From positions 186,001-250,000 of the forward strand of contig JAIQFK010000008.1 in assembly GCA_020073305.1 (NCBI GenBank): 64,000 nt of DNA, read 5' to 3'. The notes under the pieces are model-generated. The model saw only the letters and a list, made by a program, of their open reading frames with translations, was not told where the DNA came from and did not search any database. Position numbers and translations under genes: made by a program. How positions within the stretch are numbered: the first letter of the stretch is position 1; every line of letters begins with the position of its first letter. The DNA is from Terriglobia bacterium. GTDB taxonomy: Bacteria; Acidobacteriota; Terriglobia; Bryobacterales; Bryobacteraceae. Shown piece after piece: positions 17,930 through 26,238 of this stretch.

Positions 17930-18617
17930 GAAATTCTCCTAATGTGCGGGCGGCCATGTAGGATCGGCGCCCGAGGCGCAGTAATTCAGGTAACAAACTC
18001 AAGGGCCGGCGGCAGGAAGCCGCAATTAACTGCATTGTAGCGAATCTGCCGTCGGAGCGCAGTGCCGCGTTGAAATCGAACGAAAAACTCTCGTGGGCCA
18101 GATCCGTAACAGACCGGACACAGTAGAAGGGCAAGTCGAACTCGGCGGCCTTGGCGGCCACTCCCGCAGCCTCCATTTCCACGGCTGACGCGCCGCGCCT
18201 GCGGAGCTGAGCCTTCTCTGTAGCGGTTTGAGCCACTCGATCGATGGACGCGAGCACGCCGGTATGGTAAGCCCGGGCCGTGCGAGGCTGGGCCGCGGCA
18301 AATTCACCGGCGCGCGCCTGTACCCGCTCAGCGACAAAAATATCGCCCACCTGCATATCGTTTTCGAGTGCGCCGCAAAATCCCATGCTGCAAATCAAAT
18401 CCAAACGGACCGCCGCGTGCGCCGCTTCAACTGCCTGCGCCGCTCTGGCCGCGCCCGCTCCATTGGCCACCAGCCAGACTTCCTGGCCGTTCATCTCCGC
18501 CGATCGCGCCCAGTGCACCGGCCATCCCACCACCTTTACGTTCCGGCAAAATTTCAAAACTCCGCTGAACTCGCGGGCTTCGGCGCCGGCTAGCAATAGC
18601 CGTTGGCTCGAAACCAT
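17910..18617 (-). CDS. hpnG: HpnG, adenosylhopane nucleoside phosphorylase
   Basis: A 235-residue protein of the nucleoside phosphorylase (PNP/UDP) superfamily. Landmarks are the glycine loop VANGAGAARAAQ, CSMGFCGAL, the catalytic-type SAVEMEAAGVAAKA and VRSVTDLAHE. In hopanoid producers HpnG removes adenine from adenosylhopane made by HpnH, giving a phosphoribosyl or ribosyl hopane. The ATG start lies inside hpnA (28-nt overlap) and the end overlaps the following dehydrogenase. Position between hpnA and the MDR pair supports the assignment over a general MTA/SAH nucleosidase. Confidence 0.88.
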   Translation of the reverse strand: MVSSQRLLLAGAEAREFSGVLKFCRNVKVVGWPVHWARSAEMNGQEVWLVANGAGAARAAQAVEAAHAAVRLDLICSMGFCGALENDMQVGDIFVAERVQARAGEFAAAQPRTARAYHTGVLASIDRVAQTATEKAQLRRRGASAVEMEAAGVAAKAAEFDLPFYCVRSVTDLAHESFSFDFNAALRSDGRFATMQLIAASCRRPLSLLPELLRLGRRSYMAARTLGEFLADCRF

Positions 18618-19564
18618 TCCACCGCGCGCTCGAGCGCCCGATCCACCGGCCCGGGTTTGAAACCCAGTTCGCGCGCCGCCTTATCATGCGAAACGAACAT
18701 CTTCTTCTTCGCCATCCGCACCGCATCGAGCGGCGCCTTCGGCGGATGTCCGGTCACGCGAGCCCAACCCGTCGTTACCACTCCCGCGGCGTAAGCCACG
18801 GCGTACGGAAGCTTCACTCGCGGCGCTGACTTGCCGGTGATTCGCGCCAGCTTCCCAAGAATCTCCTCCAGGGTCAGATTCTCCGAGCCCACCACATAGC
18901 GTTCGCCTGGCCTGCCGCGGTCCGACGCCAGCAGGTGCGCTTCCGCCGTGTCCCGCACATCCACCAGATTCAAGCCTGTTTCGATAAACGCCGGCATCGC
19001 ATCTGTCAAAAAATCCAGCACGATTTTTCCCGTGGGCGTTGGCTTAACATCGTGGTCTCCAACCGGCGCTGTAGGGTTCACCACCACAACCGGAAACCCG
19101 GACGCCGCAAATTCCAGCGCTACCCGCTCGGCCAGGAACTTCGAGCGTTTATAGGCGCCCGACATTTCTTCGAGCGTGACCGGCACGCTCTCATCACCCA
19201 CTCCGCCGGGCGGCACCCCGATGCAGCCCACCGTGCTGGTATAAACCACCCGCTCGACGCCATGTCGCCGGGCCGCTTCCAGCACATTGCGCGTGCCCTC
19301 CACATTCGAGCGGTACAACTCGTTCGAATCCCTTGACCAGAGCCTGTAATCGGCGGCGACGTGAAATACCAGCCCGCATCCTGCTACCGCTCGTTCCAGC
19401 GATTCCGCATCCCTTAGATCACCCGTTACCGGCTCAACGTCCAATTCCCGCAGCTTGCTCGTTGGCCGAACCAGCGCCCGGACTTTGTGACCGCGCTCCG
19501 TAAGCAACCGCGCGACGTGCCAGCCAATAAAACCCGAAGCCCCGGTGACCAGCGTTGGCTTCAT
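18590..19564 (-). CDS. hpnA: HpnA, hopanoid-associated sugar epimerase
   Basis: A 324-residue extended short-chain dehydrogenase with the N-terminal GASGFIG cofactor motif, the active-site triad (Ser/Thr in YTSTVGCIG and the Tyr-Lys of GAYKRSK) and the PTAPVGDHDVKPTPTG block characteristic of HpnA. HpnA is conserved in hopanoid loci, but its reaction is not firmly known; modification of the side chain or a sugar headgroup is the usual proposal. It overlaps hpnG by 28 nt and follows hpnH after about 80 nt, the largest gap in the operon, which holds an imperfect inverted repeat. Confidence 0.92.
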   Translation of the reverse strand: MKPTLVTGASGFIGWHVARLLTERGHKVRALVRPTSKLRELDVEPVTGDLRDAESLERAVAGCGLVFHVAADYRLWSRDSNELYRSNVEGTRNVLEAARRHGVERVVYTSTVGCIGVPPGGVGDESVPVTLEEMSGAYKRSKFLAERVALEFAASGFPVVVVNPTAPVGDHDVKPTPTGKIVLDFLTDAMPAFIETGLNLVDVRDTAEAHLLASDRGRPGERYVVGSENLTLEEILGKLARITGKSAPRVKLPYAVAYAAGVVTTGWARVTGHPPKAPLDAVRMAKKKMFVSHDKAARELGFKPGPVDRALERAVEWFRANGYC

Positions 19565-19645
19565 TCTTTACGGCTGAGATGCAAAGATGCAGAGAACGAA
19601 TGAGTAGTTCCCGGCGCCTCTGCGTCTCGGCGGTGAATCACCGTC
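19565..19645. repeat. Imperfect inverted repeat in the hpnH-hpnA gap
   Basis: The gap contains GCTGAGATGCAAAGATGCAG near 19573-19592 and CCTCTGCGTCTCGGCGG near 19617-19633. Read as arms around a short centre, the second is a partial reverse complement of the first. Such ACCGCCGAGACGCAGAG-like palindromes are common between bacterial genes. No other feature is seen in this gap. Confidence 0.4.
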
Positions 19646-20758
19646 TCACCTCAACGCCCACGTCAGCATCTTAAAGCTGTCGGCTAATTTTGAATTAATC
19701 CCCAAGGCGGCCGACGGTTCGTACCCGCAGTGCACCATGCAGTGCTCGCAGCGCGGATCGTTCCCGTGGCCGTAATTCTCCCACGGCGTCTCTGTCATTA
19801 ATGCTTCGAATGTCTTGTAATGCCCGTCCGTGATGAGATAGCAGGGGCCTTTCCAGCCCTTGATGTTGTACGTTGGGTTACCCCAGGCGGTGCATGGCAG
19901 ATCGCGGTCGCCCTTCAGAAACTCCAGAAACATGGGCGTCTGATTCAGCCGGAACCGCTTAAACAGCGTGTCGACATCCCGGAACTTCTCATGGATATCG
20001 TCCCGCGTCATAAAGATCTCGCGATCGTTCACCGCGGAGTATCCGTAGGCCGGGGAAAGCTGGTGGCCGTCGACGTCAAACTGCTGGAGATACTCGAACA
20101 GCGCTTCGATCTCTTTCATGTCGGTTTCTTTGTAGACCGTGGTGTTGGTGCACACCATGAAACCGGCTTTCTTAGCCGCCTTGATTCCTTCGATGGCCTC
20201 GCGGAAGACGCCTTCCTTTTCCACGCAGATGTCGTGCGTCTTTTCGAGACCGTCCAGATGCACGTTGAAAAAGAAGCGGCGGTCTGGTTTGAACTCATGG
20301 AGACGCTTCACGATGAACATGCCGTTGGTGCACAGGTAAATGTTCCGGTTGCGCTCCAGGATGCCCGCCACCAGCTCGCCGATCTGCGGGTACATCATGG
20401 GCTCGCCCCCGCATATCGATACCATGGGCGCGCCGCATTCATCCACCGCCGCCAGGCATTCTTCCAGCGGCAGCCGCTCGGTGATGGTCGCCTCGTACTC
20501 GCGAATCCGCCCGCATCCGGTGCACGTGAGATTGCAGGCGTGCAGCGGCTCCAGCATGAGCACGATCGGGAAACGCTTGTTGATCATGGGGTGAGGCTCC
20601 GGGCGCCCACCCTCGGCCACGCGCATGGGAAGGATACGGAAAGGATTCGACGCGTCCGGCTTCGGCGTTGCTGTTTTCTGCCACTCCGGCTTCGGCCGCA
20701 TCTTGTTCTTAAAGATGTACTGGGCCATGCCGGCCGTCATGGAAAGCGGGAATCTCAT
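19646..20758 (-). CDS. hpnH: HpnH, radical SAM adenosylhopene transferase
   Basis: A 370-residue radical SAM protein with the CxxxCxxC cluster motif in HACNLTCTGCGR, the GGEPMMYP segment that binds SAM, and the long C-terminal part with further cysteines (DPRCEHCMVHCG) typical of HpnH. HpnH couples a 5'-deoxyadenosyl radical to diploptene, creating the first C5-extended hopanoid, adenosylhopane. The N terminus (MRFPLSMTAGMAQYIFKNK) matches the family start. The ATG overlaps the squalene-hopene cyclase stop by 4 nt (ATGA), so substrate production and elongation are translationally coupled. Confidence 0.95.
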   Translation of the reverse strand: MRFPLSMTAGMAQYIFKNKMRPKPEWQKTATPKPDASNPFRILPMRVAEGGRPEPHPMINKRFPIVLMLEPLHACNLTCTGCGRIREYEATITERLPLEECLAAVDECGAPMVSICGGEPMMYPQIGELVAGILERNRNIYLCTNGMFIVKRLHEFKPDRRFFFNVHLDGLEKTHDICVEKEGVFREAIEGIKAAKKAGFMVCTNTTVYKETDMKEIEALFEYLQQFDVDGHQLSPAYGYSAVNDREIFMTRDDIHEKFRDVDTLFKRFRLNQTPMFLEFLKGDRDLPCTAWGNPTYNIKGWKGPCYLITDGHYKTFEALMTETPWENYGHGNDPRCEHCMVHCGYEPSAALGINSKLADSFKMLTWALR

Positions 20759-22692
20759 GAACGCTCCGTCAATCGAGAACTCTTCAGTTTTCCGAATTCA
20801 GATAGTGCCATCAGCGGGAAGTAAAGCCTGTACAGATGGTACGTGAGATAGAAAACTTTCGGGAACCCGGTGCCCGTGGAGAGTTCTTCATTCCACGACC
20901 CGTCCGGCCGCTGTGTCTCCAGCAGATATTCAATGCCTTGATGCAGGCTGTGGCTGGTCGTATCGCCGCCGGCCAGTAAGCCGAGGATCGCCCATGCGGT
21001 TTGCGAAGGAGTGCTTCGGGCGGGCGTGAATCCGTGGTTATCGTAACTGGCGCAGCTTTCGCCCCAACCGCCGTCCGCATTTTGGATGGAACGCAGCCAC
21101 TCGCCGGCGCGCAGCACGTGGGCTTCACGGTCGTCTTCTCCGGCTGCGCGTAGTCCGCGCAACGCGAAACACGTGCCGTAGATGTAGGCCACGCCCCAGC
21201 GTCCGTACCAGCTTCCATCCGGCTCCTGCGTCCGCACCAGATGATCGACGGCGCGACGGACCGCTGGATGCCCGCGATCGTAACCAAACGCACCCAATGA
21301 CTCGAGTACTCGCCCCGTGATGTCGGCGCACGTCGGATCGAGCATGGCGTTGTGATCGGCGAACGGCACGTGGCTCAGGAACTGCCAGTTGTTGTCTTTG
21401 TCGAATGCCGCCCAACCGCCGTCGCTTGACTGCATTTCAAGGATCCACGCCAGCGCGCGCTGCTCGGTCGCGCGCTGGGCTGCCGGATCGCTGGCATGCG
21501 CGCGGCTGAGGGCCAGCAGAATCATGGCCGTGTCATCGATATCGGGATAGAAATCGTTGTTGAACTCGAAAGCCCATCCCGATGGCGTCGTGTTGGGCGA
21601 CTTGACCGACCAGTCGCCCGCGCGCCGGATCTCTTTCTGCAGCACCCAGTTTGCCGCGCGTGACAGCGCCTGCGGCGGTGCTACACCCGATTCGCCGAGT
21701 GCGTACATGGCGATGCCGGTGTCCCAGATGGGTGAAAAACAGGGCTCGAAGAACAGCGGCCGCCTTCCGTCATCCACCATCAAATGCTGGAACTGCCGGA
21801 TCGCTTCCAGCCGCGCCGGATGATTCTCGGGATACCCCAGGACATCCAGCGCCATGATGGCATACATCATCGGCGGGTAAATGGCGCCCAATCCGTCGGA
21901 GTGCTCCAGATGTTCGAGCATCCACTTCTCCGCGGAGCGAAGCGCTCTCTGGCGAATGCTTCGCGGGCCCCGGCGTTCCCACACTTTCAAAAAGCGGTCG
22001 ATTCGCAGGAACAGATTCCGCCACGTGAACCACTTCGTGTCGCCCTGGAACCCGCGCGGCACGCCCGGAAGGAACAATTCTTCGAGCGAGAATCCCGCCG
22101 GCACCGGACGGCGCGGATGATGAGCGTGGACGATCGAGAGTGAGATCACAATCGCCCGCGTCCAGGATGACATCTGATAGATGAACTTGCCCAGCAGCAT
22201 CAGCTCCGGCGGAATCGTGGGGCAGTGCTCGCGGGGGTAGAGATCGAACAGGCTCAGATTGATCTTGACGTAGCTGTTGGCGGCCTGCAGCCCGCCGCGC
22301 GCCAGTATGCATTCACGCGCCCGTGCCATGCGGGAATCGTCCGGCGAGAGGCCCGACAGCTTCAGGGCGAAGTACGCCTTCACCGTCGCGCTGATTTCCG
22401 TCGGACCCTGCTGGTAAATATTGAATCCGCCGTCCGCGAGTTGCCTCGACAAAATCGATTGCGCCGCCTTCTGGACCAGCGGCATGGTGGGTGGGTTCCA
22501 TACCCCGTCCACCGGCGGATGCATCCAGAGCTGCAAGAGAATGTAATCCGATTCGAGAGTCGTGTCGGCGGTCAGCTCCCCGCACCAATAGCCGCGCGCG
22601 TCTTGTCGCGCCACCAGATTCGCCGCGGCCCGTTGCACGGCTGCGGGAATGGCTCGAACCAGACTTTCTGTGATCGCTAATGTCGGAGTCAT
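20755..22692 (-). CDS. shc: Squalene-hopene cyclase
   Basis: A 645-residue triterpene cyclase of normal length. The catalytic DxDD motif is in FYPDIDDTAM, and several QW repeats are visible (for example QNADGGWGESC, QSSDGGWAAFD, QRPDGSWNE). It converts squalene into hopene/diploptene at the membrane. The gene overlaps ispH upstream and hpnH downstream by 4 nt each. Isoprenoid precursor supply (ispH) and cyclisation are thus in one transcript. Confidence 0.96.
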   Translation of the reverse strand: MTPTLAITESLVRAIPAAVQRAAANLVARQDARGYWCGELTADTTLESDYILLQLWMHPPVDGVWNPPTMPLVQKAAQSILSRQLADGGFNIYQQGPTEISATVKAYFALKLSGLSPDDSRMARARECILARGGLQAANSYVKINLSLFDLYPREHCPTIPPELMLLGKFIYQMSSWTRAIVISLSIVHAHHPRRPVPAGFSLEELFLPGVPRGFQGDTKWFTWRNLFLRIDRFLKVWERRGPRSIRQRALRSAEKWMLEHLEHSDGLGAIYPPMMYAIMALDVLGYPENHPARLEAIRQFQHLMVDDGRRPLFFEPCFSPIWDTGIAMYALGESGVAPPQALSRAANWVLQKEIRRAGDWSVKSPNTTPSGWAFEFNNDFYPDIDDTAMILLALSRAHASDPAAQRATEQRALAWILEMQSSDGGWAAFDKDNNWQFLSHVPFADHNAMLDPTCADITGRVLESLGAFGYDRGHPAVRRAVDHLVRTQEPDGSWYGRWGVAYIYGTCFALRGLRAAGEDDREAHVLRAGEWLRSIQNADGGWGESCASYDNHGFTPARSTPSQTAWAILGLLAGGDTTSHSLHQGIEYLLETQRPDGSWNEELSTGTGFPKVFYLTYHLYRLYFPLMALSEFGKLKSSRLTERS

Positions 22693-23684
22693 CTTGTAGA
22701 AATTGTCGTCAGAGCAGAAGCCGCATGCCCTAATTCGCCAGGCAGCGAAAATCGTACATCTTCCTCCACCAGTTCCACTTCCTCCAACCGATGGAAGCCG
22801 TGGTCTTTCAACGACGCAATCAACTGATCTACCAGGTGTTCCGGAGCCGATGCCCCGGCCGTAATCGCCACATTCCGCACATCTTCCAGCCAGCCCTGGT
22901 TTACATCGCCCCAGTCGTTGACCAGAAACGAGCGCACGCCGGTGTTCTCACCAACTTCCACCAGCCGCTTCGAATTCGAGCTGTTCTGCGATCCCACTAC
23001 CAGCAGCAGATCGCAGAACGCCGCCACCGCCTTCACCGCCATCTGGCGGTTTTCGGTGGCGTAGCAGATATCCTGAGCGGGCGGGCCCTGAATCAACGGG
23101 AACCGTTCTTTGAGACGGATGACGATATCGCGCGTTTCATCCAGACTCAGCGTGGTTTGTGTGAGATAGCAGACTCGCGCCGGATCGGGCACCGCCAGTT
23201 TGTCGACATCCGCAACCGTGGAAACCAGGAACGTTCGATCGGGCACTTCGCCCAGCGTGCCGATCACTTCGTCGTGGTCCTTATGGCCAATCAGGACAAT
23301 GGTATAGCCTTCCCGAGCGAACTTGACCGCCTCCAGGTGAACCTTGGTCACCAAAGGGCAGGTGGCGTCGATGACTTGTAGTTGCCTCACTTTGGCTTCC
23401 CGCCTGACTTCCGGAGAAACTCCATGCGCGCTGAAGATCGCCCTCGCCCCCAGCGGCACTTCCTGCAGTTCCTCGACGAAAATGGCGCCAGCCTCCCGCA
23501 GTTCGTCCACTACGTGCTTGTTATGCACGATTTCCTTGCGCACATAAACCGGAGGGCCATACAAGTCCAGCGCGATTTTCACCACGTCGATCGCCCGCAC
23601 GACGCCAGCGCAAAAGCCGCGGGGCCTCAACAGGTAGATCTTCTTGTCCGCGCCGTTATTGGCGGCGATGGGCTTGAGCGGCAT
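22689..23684 (-). CDS. ispH: 4-hydroxy-3-methylbut-2-enyl diphosphate reductase IspH
   Basis: A 331-residue LytB/IspH protein. The three cluster cysteines are in PRGFCAGV, DATCPLVTKVH and DICYATENRQ; the substrate His is in HKDHDEVIGT and the catalytic Glu region is TQTTLS(L)DET and NSSNSKRLVEV. It carries out the last step of the MEP pathway, making IPP and DMAPP with a 4Fe-4S cluster. It is the first gene of the hopanoid operon, linking precursor supply to hopanoids. A TATAAT box lies about 28 nt upstream of the ATG. Confidence 0.96.
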   Translation of the reverse strand: MPLKPIAANNGADKKIYLLRPRGFCAGVVRAIDVVKIALDLYGPPVYVRKEIVHNKHVVDELREAGAIFVEELQEVPLGARAIFSAHGVSPEVRREAKVRQLQVIDATCPLVTKVHLEAVKFAREGYTIVLIGHKDHDEVIGTLGEVPDRTFLVSTVADVDKLAVPDPARVCYLTQTTLSLDETRDIVIRLKERFPLIQGPPAQDICYATENRQMAVKAVAAFCDLLLVVGSQNSSNSKRLVEVGENTGVRSFLVNDWGDVNQGWLEDVRNVAITAGASAPEHLVDQLIASLKDHGFHRLEEVELVEEDVRFSLPGELGHAASALTTISTR

Positions 23685-23711
23685 AGAGGTTGTCTGGGCT
23701 TAAACCCATAG

Positions 23712-23736
23712 ATTATAACAGGTTGTGTTGTGTCAA
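23712..23736 (-). promoter_or_regulatory. Candidate promoter of the ispH-hopanoid operon
   Basis: Read on the minus strand, TTGACA (23736-23731) is followed by TATAAT (23717-23712), about 28 nt upstream of the ispH ATG. Both hexamers match the sigma-70 consensus exactly, but the spacer is only 13 nt instead of about 17, so strength or sigma class is uncertain. The AT-rich -10 stands out in this GC-rich sequence. Confidence 0.45.
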
Positions 23737-23792
23737 GTCGCTCGCGTGCAACAAACTGGATTAAAAAAACACAATCTGCAACACTTGGAAAT

Positions 23793-24281
23793 ATGTACGA
23801 ATTGAGTGACTTTAAAGTTTCCGAGGGCTTTTCCCTTTCGATCGAAACCGGCCCGGCCGGCGTCAGGCGCATTGAATTCGGAGCCCGCGGCGTCAATAGT
23901 CACTCTTCTCCTGTGATGCGCGAGGTCATCCGCCAGCTTCGTCTTTATTTCGCTGGCGATCTGAGGGAATTCGATGTGCCACTCGAACTCATAGGTACGG
24001 ATTTCCAAAAGCGGGTTTGGAACGCTCTGTTGACGATCCCGTACGGCGAAACGCGCAGTTATACCGAAATCGCGTGGCAGATCGGCGCTCCCCGGGCCGT
24101 GCGCGCGGTTGGGGCGGCAAACGGGCGCAACCCGATTCCGATCATCGTGCCCTGCCACCGGGTGATCGGCGCCTCGGGAAGTCTGGTCGGCTTCGGCGGA
24201 GGACTGGAATGGAAGCGGAAGCTGCTCGATCTGGAAGGCAACAGTTGGAAGAAGTCGGGTACTTTGTTCTCGATAGCTTGA
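23793..24281 (+). CDS. ogt: Methylated-DNA--protein-cysteine methyltransferase
   Basis: A 162-residue O6-alkylguanine-DNA alkyltransferase from the ATG at 23793 (MYELSDFKV); the frame is open further upstream but without coding character. The acceptor Cys121 lies in the hallmark [12 protein letters not shown], with the helix-turn-helix and arginine finger block [11 protein letters not shown] and [11 protein letters not shown] before it. It repairs O6-methylguanine by suicidal alkyl transfer. It is divergent from ispH. The end overlaps the next gene by 73 nt in a different frame. Confidence 0.93.
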   Translation: MYELSDFKVSEGFSLSIETGPAGVRRIEFGARGVNSHSSPVMREVIRQLRLYFAGDLREFDVPLELIGTDFQKRVWNALLTIPYGETRSYTEIAWQIGAPRAVRAVGAANGRNPIPIIVPCHRVIGASGSLVGFGGGLEWKRKLLDLEGNSWKKSGTLFSIA

Positions 24282-24994
24282 TGAGCGCAGCGTTGCTGGA
24301 GGGGCTACGCCGGCGCGTCGACGAGTTGTTCGAGGCGGAAGGCGCTCGCGCCGGCTCCGAGTTCAAGCAGGAACCCAACGCGCGGCGTCTTGCCAACCTG
24401 GTGAATAAAGGAGAGATCTTCGAGCGAGCCATCTCTATGCCGGAGGTGCTCGCATGCGTCGAACAGGTACTGGGGCCGCGGTTTAAGCTCAGCAGCCTGA
24501 ACGTGCGCGCGGCGGATCCATTCAGCGATTGTTCGCAACCGCTCCACGCCGACAGCGGCGCCGTCGCCGACGAGCACGGCTACTGGGTGTGCAATTCGGT
24601 CTGGATGCTGGACGATTTCACTCGCGAGAACGGAGCCATCCGCATGGTTCCGGGCTCCCACCGGTGGCGGCGGCTGCCCCAGGACGCGCTGGCCGATCCG
24701 GTGGCTCCCCATCCCGGTGAGGTGCTGCTCACGGGCAAGGCGGGCACCGTGGTGGTCATGAACGCCCATATGTGGCACGGGGCGACGGCGAACCGCACCG
24801 GCGGCCAGCGGCGCGCCATGCACGCCTTCTACACGCGCTGGGACAAGCCGCAACAGCAGTATCAGAAAAAACTGCTATCGCCAGAGGCGCAGGCGCGGCT
24901 GAGCCCGGAACTGCGGAAACTGCTGGCTCTCGATGATGCGCTCAACGACGAGCTCAGCTCGCGCTTCAGCGGAGCCAGCGGGTTTCTCAAGTAG
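24209..24994 (+). CDS. Phytanoyl-CoA dioxygenase (PhyH) family Fe(II)/2-oxoglutarate oxygenase
   Basis: About 261 residues from the ATG at 24209, which has GGAGG at proper spacing and lies inside the end of ogt. Iron ligands are His113 and Asp115 (PLHADSG) and His190 (MWHGATANR), with the arginine pair at 201-202 placed to bind 2-oxoglutarate. MVPGSHRW is a family block. PhyH enzymes hydroxylate varied small molecules; the substrate here is unknown. The 73-nt overlap with a DNA-alkylation repair gene suggests coupling; it is not AlkB, which has a different motif arrangement. Confidence 0.85.
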   Translation: MEAEAARSGRQQLEEVGYFVLDSLMSAALLEGLRRRVDELFEAEGARAGSEFKQEPNARRLANLVNKGEIFERAISMPEVLACVEQVLGPRFKLSSLNVRAADPFSDCSQPLHADSGAVADEHGYWVCNSVWMLDDFTRENGAIRMVPGSHRWRRLPQDALADPVAPHPGEVLLTGKAGTVVVMNAHMWHGATANRTGGQRRAMHAFYTRWDKPQQQYQKKLLSPEAQARLSPELRKLLALDDALNDELSSRFSGASGFLK

Positions 24995-25155
24995 ACGAAT
25001 ACGGCGGTGACGCGGCGGCAAAGAGAATATTCCGCCTGTTTTCACCAAGGTGTTCGTCCGGTGGAATGAAGAAGAAGGGTCCCGGCATATTGTCTAGTGC
25101 AAAGAGGGATTTCGGTCCTCGTTAGTTCCCCTTCGGTTTTTACACCCGCGACGCC

Positions 25156-26124
25156 CTACCGAGACCTCCTTCCCGCTCCCGCCTGGGAGCGTTCCGCCGA
25201 TTCGCCGGACTCCCTCTCTTCCATTACCTCCCGGTACACTTCCATCAGCTTGCGAATCTGTTCCACGTGTTGTTCCAGGCAGTTCACAAGCGGCGGCCGC
25301 ACTGGACCCGCCGGAATTCCCAAAATCTCCATGGCGGTTTTCATGACCGCGACTTCGTAGCCGCGCATGCGGTCGCGGATCGCATAGAGCGGGTGGACGT
25401 AGCGGTGCATGAGCCCGTCGAGCTCGGCGAAATTCCGCGTGAGGCCCGCTTCGGCCAACTGCAAAGAAAGCCTGGGCGCGATGTTGGAGATGCTTGAAGT
25501 GTAAGCCTGCACGCCGATGGCGAAATACGCGGGCACGCAATCGTCTCCGATGCCGCCGAACCAGGCGAGGCGGTCGCCCACATAGCTCATGATGCGCTGG
25601 TATTTGCGGGCATCGCCCTGGCCGTCTTTCCACCCCACGAGCGACGGGAGGCGATTGGCCAGCCGCGCCACCATTTGCGGGGAGAACACCGCCCAATCGC
25701 GGCTATAGACGATCAGCGGAAGGTTGCTCGCACGGCCGATCGCCTCGTAGTAGTGGAACAGCCCCTCTTCCGGCGCATTCGAATAATAAGGTGGCAGCGC
25801 GAGCAGGCAAGAAGCGCCGGCCCGCTCGGCGCCGCGGGCGATCTCTGCTCCCAAGGCCGCGTTGAAGCCCACGCCTGCGACTACGGGCATTCGGCCGGCT
25901 GCTGCTTCGACGGCGACGCGAATCACGTCGAGAATCTCGGGGACGGTAAGCGAGTACATCTCTCCGGTCCCGCCCGCTGCCACCATGGCGCAGAAGGGAT
26001 GGCGGGACATTTCATCCACATTGCGGGCAAGAGCGTCGAGATCGAGCGAGAGGTCCTTGTGAAAAGGCGTGACGGGGAAGCCGAAAACTCCGCGGAAGCG
26101 ATGGCGCACGTCGGCTGGGGTCAT
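25156..26124 (-). CDS. DapA-family aldolase, probably 5-dehydro-4-deoxyglucarate dehydratase (KdgD)
   Basis: A 322-residue TIM-barrel lyase from the ATG at 26124 (MTPADVRHRF); the frame extends into palindromic element C and that part is not credible. Features: GVFGFPVTPFHKD, AAGGTGEMYSL, the Tyr of LIVYSRDWAVF and the Schiff-base Lys in GWKDGQGD. The FPVTPF opening and YSRDWAV region fit KdgD, which converts 5-dehydro-4-deoxyglucarate to 2-oxoglutarate semialdehyde, better than DapA. Other glucarate-pathway genes are not adjacent. The C-terminal tail (ESGESAERSQAGAGRRSR) is unusual and probably disordered. Confidence 0.75.
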   Translation of the reverse strand: MTPADVRHRFRGVFGFPVTPFHKDLSLDLDALARNVDEMSRHPFCAMVAAGGTGEMYSLTVPEILDVIRVAVEAAAGRMPVVAGVGFNAALGAEIARGAERAGASCLLALPPYYSNAPEEGLFHYYEAIGRASNLPLIVYSRDWAVFSPQMVARLANRLPSLVGWKDGQGDARKYQRIMSYVGDRLAWFGGIGDDCVPAYFAIGVQAYTSSISNIAPRLSLQLAEAGLTRNFAELDGLMHRYVHPLYAIRDRMRGYEVAVMKTAMEILGIPAGPVRPPLVNCLEQHVEQIRKLMEVYREVMEERESGESAERSQAGAGRRSR

Positions 26125-26148
26125 GGGGTAGATTCTAACGCGGAAGGT

Positions 26149-26228
26149 GAGGACAGGCACCACTGTCCACGGTGGGCAGTCCGGTCAGGCTGCGAATGTT
26201 GGGATTAGGGACAGTGGAGCCAGTCCCC
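26149..26228. repeat. REP-like palindromic element C (GGACAGGCACC type)
   Basis: Inverted repeat with 21-nt arms (26149-26169 and 26208-26228; 17 of 21 complementary) around a 38-nt centre. It lies between the KdgD-like gene start and the stop of the adjacent propeller gene. It is related to element D at 27348, so the propeller gene between them is bracketed by two family members. Confidence 0.65.
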
Positions 26229-26238
26229 GGGCGCTCGG

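Noticed and set aside
10638-23684. Functional link between the Fsr-like exporter and ispH of the fosmidomycin-sensitive pathway
   Set aside because: The genes are 11 kb apart in different transcription units and fosmidomycin acts on Dxr, not IspH; coincidence is likely.
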